In this document: one piece after another, positions 6,610 through 12,111 of the stretch
Layout of the letters: each line of letters opens with the position of its first letter
Position numbering within the stretch: the stretch's first letter is position 1
From: an uncultured Lachnospiraceae bacterium
GTDB lineage: Bacteria > Bacillota > Clostridia > Lachnospirales > Lachnospiraceae
DNA: 12,111 nucleotides
Reading direction: 5' to 3'
Assembly: GCA_946533525.1 (NCBI GenBank)
Contig: CAMNBW010000022.1
Coordinates: 1 to 12,111 of the forward strand
The notes under the pieces: generated by a model
Told to the model about the DNA's origin: nothing
The model's database searches: none
The model's input: only the letters and a program-made list of their open reading frames with translations
Program-made: the position numbers and the translations under genes

Positions 6610-7983
6610 TTAAAACCTGAAGTACAGGAAGGGATTAAATACCGAATCCACGAGCAGCACTACCGAGCCCCAGAAAATCACAAAGAGCACGGCGATACCG
6701 TACCACTTCTTTTTGCATTTCTGATAAATACCCGAAAAAAGCGGAGTCGCGCAGAGGATCGCCGGTATAAAAAACATACCGCTCTGCTTAAGGGGATCCA
6801 CAAAATCATAGCCGGGATTAAGCGTAAACATCCGGCTTATGAACACCAGCGCCTCTCCAAGGGAGGGGGACTGGAACAGGACCCAGCCGCACATGACTAT
6901 TATCAGCGTAGTAATATGGGGCAGGACCGGGATCTTGTCCAAAAATTTTTTGAGCAAAAACCGCTCCAGCACCAGCAGTACAAAATAATAGAGCCCCCAC
7001 ACCACAAAATTCCACGCCGCGCCGTGCCATAACCCTGTTATGAGCCAGACCACGAGCATGTTCAGGATTGTGCGCACAACGCCCTTCCGATTCCCGCCCA
7101 TCGGGATGTAGATATATTCCCTGAACCAGGCGGTAAGGGTCATATGCCAGCGACGCCAGAAATCCGTCACGCTGCGGGCTATATAGGGAAAATCGAAATT
7201 CTTCGGAAACTTAAAGCCAAGCATCTGCCCCAGACCTATGGCCATCATGGAGTAGCCACCGAAGTCATAGTAAAGCTGCAGCGAAAACGAAGCTATACCA
7301 AGCCAGGCCATAGGAGTCGAGAGGTTTTCAAAGCCCTCCTCCAGGCAGGTATTCCAGATCCCGCCTATGTTGTTGGCAATTATAACCTTCATTCCAAGGC
7401 CGAGGGTGAATTTTTTCAGGCCCTCTTCCACGTCATGGGGGCCTATCCGCCGCTTTTTAAGCCGCTGGGACACCTCGCTGTATACAACTATGGGTCCGGC
7501 AATAAGCTGGGGGAACATTACAAGATAGGTTCCGAGATTTATGAGATTATGGGCGGAGCCGCATTTCTTCCTGTATACGTCTATGACGTAGGACATGATC
7601 TGGAAGGTATAAAAGCTGATACCCAGCGGAAGGGTGAGCCCCGGCAGGGGAATCTCCGCTCCCGTGAGGTGATTTATATTTTCCAGGATAAAGTCCGTAT
7701 ATTTGAATACAAGAAGAGAGCCTATATCGTAGACAAGGGCCAGTATCAAAAAGAGCTTTCGCTTAACGCTCCCCTCTTCGGCGCCGAAAATGATCTCGGC
7801 GCAAAAAAAGTTTACGATTATGGAAGCGATGATAAGTATAAGAAATTTAGGTTCCCCGTAGGCATAAAAAAACAAACTCCCCAGGAAGAGGACCAGATTT
7901 TTATACCCGAAGGGAACCAGATAATATAATATAAAAAATACCGGCAGAAACCGAAAAATAAATACTAGTGAACTGAATACCAT
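6610..7983 (-). CDS. MBOAT-family O-acyltransferase (AlgI/DltB-like)
   Basis: 457 residues, polytopic, about ten or more hydrophobic segments. The N-terminus MVFSSLVFIFRFLPVFFILY is typical of AlgI-like proteins. Family landmarks are LGISFYTFQIMSYVIDVYR (about 120-138), MFPQLIAGPIV (156-166), DFWRRWHMTLTAWFREYIYIP (274-294) and LWHGAAWNF (318-326), whose His320 is the conserved catalytic His. The protein ends in PFLYFRF as full-length relatives do, so it is not truncated. Such proteins pass an acyl group across the membrane to an extracellular acceptor with a partner SGNH protein, here the next gene. The ATG follows the glyA stop directly (TAA-ATG) and has no good ribosome binding site, suggesting translation coupled to glyA. 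Acetyl transfer to a cell-wall or capsular glycan is the likeliest role. DltB is less likely because no dltA or dltC is nearby. Confidence 0.92.
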   Translation of the reverse strand: MVFSSLVFIFRFLPVFFILYYLVPFGYKNLVLFLGSLFFYAYGEPKFLILIIASIIVNFFCAEIIFGAEEGSVKRKLFLILALVYDIGSLLVFKYTDFILENINHLTGAEIPLPGLTLPLGISFYTFQIMSYVIDVYRKKCGSAHNLINLGTYLVMFPQLIAGPIVVYSEVSQRLKKRRIGPHDVEEGLKKFTLGLGMKVIIANNIGGIWNTCLEEGFENLSTPMAWLGIASFSLQLYYDFGGYSMMAIGLGQMLGFKFPKNFDFPYIARSVTDFWRRWHMTLTAWFREYIYIPMGGNRKGVVRTILNMLVVWLITGLWHGAAWNFVVWGLYYFVLLVLERFLLKKFLDKIPVLPHITTLIIVMCGWVLFQSPSLGEALVFISRMFTLNPGYDFVDPLKQSGMFFIPAILCATPLFSGIYQKCKKKWYGIAVLFVIFWGSVVLLVDSVFNPFLYFRF

Positions 7984-9222
7984 TTACTGCAGAGGATATT
8001 TATCCGTCAGACCCTTTATTATGCCGCGTGCCTTCTCGACACCTGCCTGACCCTCCAATACTACCTTTGATATAGCTTCGGCAACTTCTTCCATATCCTG
8101 CCCATTAAAGCCCCTTGTGGTGACCGCAGGGGTTCCGAGCCTTATGCCGCTTGTAACAAAAGGCTTCTGGGGATCGTTGGGAATGGTATTTTTATTTGCG
8201 GTAATATGCGCTTCGTCCAGAAGCTTCTCCACCTCTTTGCCCGTAAGATTCTGGGGTACGAGGTTCAACAGCATAAGATGGTTGTCCGTTCCGTTGGATA
8301 CTATGGAAAGACCTCTGTCCATAAGACCCTTGGAAAGCACCCGGGCGTTGTCTACTATATTTTTTGCATATTCCTTAAAGGAAGGCTCCAGCGCCTCCTT
8401 GAAGCAGACAGCTTTTCCGGCGATAACGTGCATAAGAGGGCCGCCCTGGATACCGGGGAACACTGCCTTATTGAATTTGAATTTATCAGCGGCCTCCTGG
8501 CTTGAAAGGATGAGTCCGCCTCTGGGGCCTCTTAAGGTCTTGTGGGTAGTGGTGGTAACCACGTCGGCTATCCCTATGGGCGTAGGATGCATTCCACCGG
8601 CCACAAGACCGGCGATATGGGCCATATCCACCATCAGATAAGCTCCGACCTCATCGGCTATCTCCCTGAATTTCTTAAAATCTATAGTCCTGGCATAGGC
8701 GCTGGCTCCCGCAACTATCATCTTAGGCTTACATTCCTTCGCGATTTTGAGCACCTCGTCGTAATCTATATATCCGTCGCCGTTAACTCCGTAAGGCACG
8801 CAGTTAAAATAGGAACCGGAAAAATTCACCGGTGAACCGTGGGACAGATGTCCGCCGTGATCCAGGTTCATTCCCATAAAGGTATCTCCGGGCTTAAGCA
8901 TGGCAAAAAATACAGCCATGTTTGCCTGGGCTCCGGAATGGGGCTGAACGTTGGCATATTCGCAGCCGAAGAGCTTCTTTGCCCTCTCTCTGGCCAGCTC
9001 CTCCACAACGTCAACACATTCACAGCCGCCATAATATCTGTGAGCAGGATAGCCTTCCGCATATTTATTCGTAAGAACGCTTCCCATGGCCGCCATTACA
9101 GCCTTGCTGGTCCAGTTTTCCGAGGCTATCAGCTCAACGTGGTCATTCTGCCTCTTCTGCTCGGCCTCAATGGCATCTGCAATTTCACTGTCAACTTTTC
9201 TCAACTCCTCTGCTGAATACAT
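7984..9222 (-). CDS. glyA: Serine hydroxymethyltransferase
   Basis: 412 residues, full family length. A cytoplasmic PLP enzyme interconverting serine plus tetrahydrofolate with glycine plus 5,10-methylene-tetrahydrofolate, feeding one-carbon units to purine, thymidylate and methionine synthesis. Landmarks: ELIASENWTS (30-39), the YAEGYPAHRYYGGCECVD stretch (54-71), NVQPHSGAQAN (91-101), DMAHIAGL (199-206, with the PLP-binding Asp and His) and TTTTHKTLRGPRGG (223-236), whose K228 forms the Schiff base. All expected active-site residues are present. The start has a near-perfect AGAGGAGG five bases upstream. It follows the 83-residue gene by 27 bases and abuts the MBOAT gene, and sits in the middle of the holA-led minus-strand cluster. 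Confidence 0.97.
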   Translation of the reverse strand: MYSAEELRKVDSEIADAIEAEQKRQNDHVELIASENWTSKAVMAAMGSVLTNKYAEGYPAHRYYGGCECVDVVEELARERAKKLFGCEYANVQPHSGAQANMAVFFAMLKPGDTFMGMNLDHGGHLSHGSPVNFSGSYFNCVPYGVNGDGYIDYDEVLKIAKECKPKMIVAGASAYARTIDFKKFREIADEVGAYLMVDMAHIAGLVAGGMHPTPIGIADVVTTTTHKTLRGPRGGLILSSQEAADKFKFNKAVFPGIQGGPLMHVIAGKAVCFKEALEPSFKEYAKNIVDNARVLSKGLMDRGLSIVSNGTDNHLMLLNLVPQNLTGKEVEKLLDEAHITANKNTIPNDPQKPFVTSGIRLGTPAVTTRGFNGQDMEEVAEAISKVVLEGQAGVEKARGIIKGLTDKYPLQ

Positions 9223-9249
9223 TTTTTCCTCCTCTTTTATATAAATGCC

Positions 9250-9501
9250 TCACCGTCTTCCGGGATACTCGTATTTCTTCTTCATCTTCATGTGCTCCAT
9301 GAGCTTATCATACCTGTCGTCAACGCTTCCGTCGGGAATCTGCGTATCTATGGCGACGGCTATGGCGTCTATCGTCCTGTCATCGATAGAATTTCTCAGC
9401 TTTCTCAAAACCTCCAGCCTTTCGTCAAAGGTCTCCGCGTCCAGAAACTCCATCAAACCCGCATTCACTTCTCCTTCACCTGTCTGCTCTTCGATTCCCA
9501 T
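9250..9501 (-). CDS. Small conserved-type hypothetical protein (83 aa)
   Basis: I do not recognise a named family. The 83-residue product is acidic in its first half and has no signal peptide or membrane segment. It looks helical (FLDAETFDERLEVLRKLRN at about 19-37), then IDDRTIDAIAVAIDTQIPDG (38-57) and DDRYDKLMEHMKMKKKYE (61-78) with a basic end. The reading frame is supported by GGGAGG six bases before the ATG, by its position between holA (50 bases) and glyA (27 bases) on the same strand, and by hydrophobic residues spaced as in a small helical fold. I have a vague memory of similar short proteins with a DDRT...A-AIDT-IP...RY pattern in Lachnospiraceae, but assign no function. It is probably translated from the holA-glyA transcript. 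Confidence 0.75.
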   Translation of the reverse strand: MGIEEQTGEGEVNAGLMEFLDAETFDERLEVLRKLRNSIDDRTIDAIAVAIDTQIPDGSVDDRYDKLMEHMKMKKKYEYPGRR

Positions 9502-9525
9502 GCTTGCCTCCCATGATCGTTATTC

Positions 9526-9565
9526 GGAGCTGTCACATAATAAATTCTTATTTATAAACAGCTCC
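9526..9565. repeat. Inverted repeat between holA and the small gene
   Basis: GGAGCTGT (9526-9533) and its exact complement ACAGCTCC (9558-9565) flank a 24-base AT-rich loop. The hairpin spans the holA stop codon (9552-9554) and ends 24 bases before the small gene's ATG. No T-run follows on the minus strand, so it is more likely an RNA processing or stability stem than a terminator. Confidence 0.5.
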
Positions 9566-10532
9566 TTATTATTATAAGCTCTACTCCCAGTTCCTGGGAT
9601 ATTTTTCCCGTCTGAATATTATAAGCCGTTTCGACGCAACTTTCCACCGCCGCTCTCCAGTAATCCAGACTCATTCTGTCGGAACGGGCAATATAGTTTC
9701 GTGTAATGCTCGGGTAGAGTCCGATGACCTTACCGATGGCATTGGCGTCGTGGGTATGCACAGACAACTGTTTAGTCTGATAAAGAAGTGAAAATTGTCT
9801 GGACAGGAGCTTCAATATTGTATAAGGCGACTCCTTATTCTTAAGGAAGCCGTCGTAGAGCCTCATGGCCCTGTCCCTGTCCTTGTCTGTTATGGCATCG
9901 ATCATGGCGTAGACCGCACTTTCCAGATGCAGGCTGCATATATCGGAAATATCCTGCGAGGTGATCTCCTCCCGGTCTCCCGAATAATCCACCAGCTTAT
10001 CCAGCTCGTTTTTTATGGCCGCCATATCGGTTCCCACACGCTCTATAAGAAATTCCAGCGTATTACGCCTGATCTTCTTTCCGTGTGCGGCTAGAATTCC
10101 CGCTATCCATTTGTATAACTGGGTACTGTCGGGGGTATCGAGTTTTGCGCAGTATCCGTTTTTGGCTACGGCCTTATACAGCCTCGAACGCGCATCCGTT
10201 TTATCTTCATCAAAGATGATGATGGTATCCGGAGGGATCTCCGACATATATTCCACCAGCTCATCATCCGCTGACCCCTTAAAAAAACCGCTTCCGGTAA
10301 TGGTTATGGTTCTGTACCGGGCAAAAAAGGGAACCGTATCCGCCAGGTCTATTATCTCCCGGACGCTTATGCCCTTTCCGTCAAATTCGGAGATGTTCAT
10401 TTTGTCGGCATCCTTACAGGCGGCCTCCACCAGTTTCTTCTTATAATAAGACCTTAGATATTGCTCGCTGCCTGTAAGCAGATATACTCTTTCAAATTCC
10501 CCGTTCTTTATATCCGAATTTATTTTTTTCAT
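9552..10532 (-). CDS. holA: DNA polymerase III subunit delta (clamp loader)
   Basis: 326 residues, the normal length. Delta is the clamp-loader subunit that opens the beta sliding clamp for loading on primed DNA. The N-terminus (GEFERVYLLTGSEQYLRSYYKKKL, residues 11-34) is the characteristic start of the AAA+-like domain, with a degenerate nucleotide site (LLTGSE where active subunits have a P-loop). DTVPFFARYRTITITG (about 64-79) matches the conserved region of the family (PFF-R-L), followed by IIIFDEDKTDARSRLYKAV, the middle three-helix domain (about 135-205), and the C-terminal collar helices with LLSRQFSLLYQ. The start has GGTGG eight bases upstream and a promoter candidate just beyond. 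It heads the minus-strand cluster. In other Firmicutes holA is often near rpsT; no ribosomal protein gene is seen here. Confidence 0.93.
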   Translation of the reverse strand: MKKINSDIKNGEFERVYLLTGSEQYLRSYYKKKLVEAACKDADKMNISEFDGKGISVREIIDLADTVPFFARYRTITITGSGFFKGSADDELVEYMSEIPPDTIIIFDEDKTDARSRLYKAVAKNGYCAKLDTPDSTQLYKWIAGILAAHGKKIRRNTLEFLIERVGTDMAAIKNELDKLVDYSGDREEITSQDISDICSLHLESAVYAMIDAITDKDRDRAMRLYDGFLKNKESPYTILKLLSRQFSLLYQTKQLSVHTHDANAIGKVIGLYPSITRNYIARSDRMSLDYWRAAVESCVETAYNIQTGKISQELGVELIIIRSCL

Positions 10533-10552
10533 CTATGGAACCACCGTTCAGT

Positions 10553-10581
10553 ATTCTCTCATGGATTTCATTTATAGTCAA
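10553..10581 (-). promoter_or_regulatory. Candidate sigma-A promoter of holA and the downstream cluster
   Basis: On the minus strand TTGACT (10581-10576, 5 of 6 matches) is followed by a 17-bp spacer and GAGAAT (10558-10553, 4 of 6) with an extended TG one base upstream (TGAGAGAAT). The predicted start of transcription is near 10546, leaving only about 14 leader bases before the holA ATG. The rest of the 194-base gap (10533-10726) holds the start signals of the DegV gene. A plus-strand pair TTGTAT (10621-10626), 16 bp, TACTAT (10643-10648) is a weaker candidate for that gene. Confidence 0.45.
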
Positions 10582-10726
10582 TTTTTTATTTTGAGTTGCT
10601 GAAAGCAACGGAGCAATTCGTTGTATCAAAACAGTGATCCGGTACTATTAACCCCGACATCATCCAATTCCTCATAACCACCTGACGCGGCTTTGTTTAC
10701 TACATCCTTTATGATAAGGTAAGGAC

Positions 10727-11632
10727 ATGGGAAAAATTGCATTTTTAACTGACAGTAACAGCGGAATAACACAGGCACAGGGAAAGGAACTGGGTATAAC
10801 TGTCTTACCCATGCCCTTTACCATTGACGGCAAGGATTATCTCGAGGACATAAATCTGACTCAGAGGGAATTTTTTGATATGCTGTCCAATGATGCGGAT
10901 ATTCATACATCCCAGCCTTCTCCCGCGGAAGTTATAGACACCTGGAAAAAGCTGCTTAAGGATTATGACGAAGTGGTCCATATCCCCATGTCCAGCGGGC
11001 TGTCCAGTACCTGCGCCAATGCCCGTACCTTTGCAGAGGATTTTGACGGCAGGGTACAGGTGGTAGACAATCAGCGAATTTCCGTGACCCTGCGGCAGTC
11101 CCTTTTAGACGGCATGGAAATGGCCGAAAACGGCTTTACCGCCGCCCAGATAAGGGCAAGGCTGGAGGAGACGAAATTTGATTCCAGCATCTATATCATG
11201 CTGAACACCCTGAAATTCCTTAAGAAGGGCGGACGTATAACCCCCGCTGCCGCAGCCTTTGCCGAGCTTCTTAATCTCAAGCCCATTTTACAGATCCAGG
11301 GAGAAAAGCTGGATGCCTTTTCTAAATGCCGCGGAGTAAAGCAGGCGAAGAATATAATGATAAATGCCATTAAAAATGATATAGAGCACAGATTTAACTG
11401 CAAGGACAGTTTCAAGACCCAGATATGGCTCGAGGTGGCTCATACGGATAACGATGAGGCGGCGGCGCAGTTTGTCAGGGAAATCTCCGAAGCTTTTGAC
11501 GGCTACCCTATAAAGGCCATCCATGCCGATCCTCTTTCCTTAAGCATAGCCTGTCACACGGGCCCCGGAGCGCTGGCTATCGCCTGCACAAGGGTTTTGC
11601 CTGAAGGAAAGCAGATAGAGAGTTGTCTATAG
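10727..11632 (+). CDS. DegV family protein, fatty-acid-binding (FakB-like)
   Basis: 301 residues. DegV/FakB proteins bind a fatty acid between two domains and present it to the kinase FakA for phosphorylation, so that exogenous fatty acids enter phospholipid synthesis. Signature elements are FLTDSNSGI (6-14), HTSQPSP (60-66, with T61 and S62 at the carboxylate site), HIPMSSGLSSTC (85-96), DNQRIS (about 118) and LNTLKFLKKGGRI (about 159-171), all intact. The C-terminal domain ends in HTGPGALAI, the usual terminal motif. AAGG motifs at 10715-10724 precede the ATG. It stands alone, divergent from holA and followed by a strong terminator. No fakA (DAK2-domain) gene lies in the window, so its kinase, if any, is elsewhere. 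Many clostridial genomes carry several DegV paralogues with unknown ligands. Confidence 0.93.
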   Translation: MGKIAFLTDSNSGITQAQGKELGITVLPMPFTIDGKDYLEDINLTQREFFDMLSNDADIHTSQPSPAEVIDTWKKLLKDYDEVVHIPMSSGLSSTCANARTFAEDFDGRVQVVDNQRISVTLRQSLLDGMEMAENGFTAAQIRARLEETKFDSSIYIMLNTLKFLKKGGRITPAAAAFAELLNLKPILQIQGEKLDAFSKCRGVKQAKNIMINAIKNDIEHRFNCKDSFKTQIWLEVAHTDNDEAAAQFVREISEAFDGYPIKAIHADPLSLSIACHTGPGALAIACTRVLPEGKQIESCL

Positions 11633-11689
11633 ACGAATATTTTTTGCGGCCTTGCGGCGGCAGGCGGCATCAGCATCAATAAAGACAAA

Positions 11690-11736
11690 ATAAGAGGGCG
11701 TCGATCACTTGATTTTTCGACGCCCTCTTATCTTTC
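11690..11736. terminator. Strong, apparently bidirectional intrinsic terminator after the DegV gene
   Basis: ATAAGAGGGCGTCGA (11690-11704) pairs exactly with 11717-11731: a 15-bp uninterrupted stem with a 12-base loop. The plus strand continues CTTTCTGTTT. The minus strand continues TTTGTCTTTATT. Both sides are therefore T-rich, so it should stop transcripts arriving from either direction. It lies 57 bases after the DegV stop, and the minus-strand side implies that something to its right is transcribed leftward. Confidence 0.85.
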
Positions 11737-11758
11737 TGTTTCAACTAAACTTCCCATC

Positions 11759-11999
11759 GGACCGTACCTCCGTGTCCTAAGCATCCTATCTCTGATTTTC
11801 CCTGTCGGGCTGATTTTCTCTGTTTATAAGCAGGAATTTGATATTATAATCGTGCCCCGTTATCCTGATGAATGCTTCTTCTTTGCTTAGTTTTCTGTTT
11901 CGGTTTGCTATTTACCTGAACAACTTGCGCTTAAAGCACTAAGTTGATAATAAGGAGTTAAAAATTACTTGTCTGGTGGTCCGTACCTTCCTTTCCTGA
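11759..11999. repeat. Imperfect dispersed direct repeat, two 22-base copies
   Basis: The copies at 11759-11780 and 11978-11999 share 17 of 22 bases around a common CCGTACCT core, both with GG ahead and TCCT behind. They are 219 bases apart and lie within the gene-free right end. I do not recognise them as ends of a known insertion sequence. Confidence 0.4.
11792..11823. repeat. Short tandem direct repeat, two 14-base copies with period 18
   Basis: CTGATTTTCCCTGT (11792-11805) and CTGATTTTCTCTGT (11810-11823) differ at one base and are separated by CGGG. On the minus strand the unit reads ACAGRGAAAATCAG. Confidence 0.7.
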
Positions 12000-12111
12000 T
12001 TATTTGAGTTCTTGTTTTTCTAGCCGTTGTACATCGGTATCATCTCCAATTCTTATTCGGCTTTTGTTTGATTTATTTTCCTCTCTCTTGTTTATGTCTG
12101 TATTATATACA

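Larger units (their letters stand above)
11732..12111. other. Gene-free 380-base region with short repeats; nature unknown
   Basis: No reading frame of normal length exists on either strand and stops are frequent in all frames. The plus strand is strongly T/C-rich, so the minus strand is purine-rich. It holds two kinds of direct repeat (listed separately), a small hairpin CAACTTGC...AAGTTG (11921-11946), and a 13-base dyad TGTAT-TAT-ATACA at the very end (12099-12111). On the minus strand a reading frame MLRTRRYGPMGSLVETER ends in a TAA that overlaps the terminator stem. It could be a small RNA locus, a decayed mobile element or plain intergenic DNA; I cannot choose between them. Confidence 0.5.

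Noticed and set aside
7144..7929. Plus-strand 261-residue reading frame opposite the MBOAT gene
   Set aside because: It is antisense to a complete MBOAT protein with all signature motifs; the frame has no recognisable domain or ribosome binding site.
8117..8641. Plus-strand reading frames opposite glyA
   Set aside because: Shadows of the highly conserved serine hydroxymethyltransferase gene.
11620..11650. Hairpin TTGTC-TATA-GACGAA followed by T6 at the DegV stop codon
   Set aside because: Only five pairs with a bulge. The 15-bp-stem hairpin at 11690 is a far better terminator, though this could be a weak first one.
11740..11777. Minus-strand GGTACGGTCC as the 3' half of a group II intron domain V
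   Set aside because: The matching 5' half is absent: the other copy of the motif upstream is in direct, not inverted, orientation, and no reverse transcriptase gene is present.

Overview
The window looks like chromosomal DNA of a Gram-positive anaerobe of the class Clostridia, most likely family Lachnospiraceae. Support comes from moderate GC with AT-rich intergenic gaps, strong GGAGG-type ribosome binding sites, a short CarD/CdnL-type protein, a secreted protein carrying many [V/L/I]-S-[E/G/D]-N repeats (a style I associate with Lachnospiraceae surface proteins), and the mix of DegV, patatin-like and MBOAT/SGNH genes. No phage, transposase, CRISPR, rRNA or tRNA gene is visible. Identification to genus is not possible from sequence reading alone.

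Left part (1-5303). The window opens inside a minus-strand gene for a secreted protein, of which only the N-terminal 205 residues are present (signal peptide plus an acidic repeat-rich stretch). Next come a minus-strand RsmF/NOL1-type rRNA cytosine methyltransferase and, divergently, a CarD-family RNA polymerase-binding protein. A palindromic -10-like element sits between those two starts. A minus-strand pair follows: an SPFH/band-7 membrane protein whose stop codon abuts the start of a HAD phosphatase. The carD terminator lies inside the 3' end of that phosphatase gene. A patatin-like phospholipase is divergent from the SPFH gene and has a near-consensus sigma-A promoter.

Middle part (5320-10532). 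Five minus-strand genes run in one direction and probably form an operon: holA (clamp loader delta), an 83-residue protein of unknown function, glyA (serine hydroxymethyltransferase), an AlgI/DltB-like MBOAT acyltransferase, and a membrane-anchored SGNH-fold protein with a very acidic linker. The MBOAT start abuts the glyA stop, so housekeeping replication and one-carbon genes appear to be co-transcribed with a cell-envelope O-acylation module.

Right part (10533-12111). A holA promoter candidate and a plus-strand DegV (fatty-acid-binding) gene are followed by a 15-bp-stem terminator that looks functional in both directions. The last ~380 bases have no gene I can support. They hold short direct repeats and a minus-strand 9- or 18-codon reading frame ending exactly at the terminator, so they may be a decayed element or a small RNA locus.

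Most of the window is ordinary conserved chromosome. I see no clear new system. The points most worth a second look are the operon joining glyA to the MBOAT/SGNH pair, the acidic linker of the SGNH protein, the repeat-rich secreted protein, the overlapping regulatory elements, and the unexplained right end.
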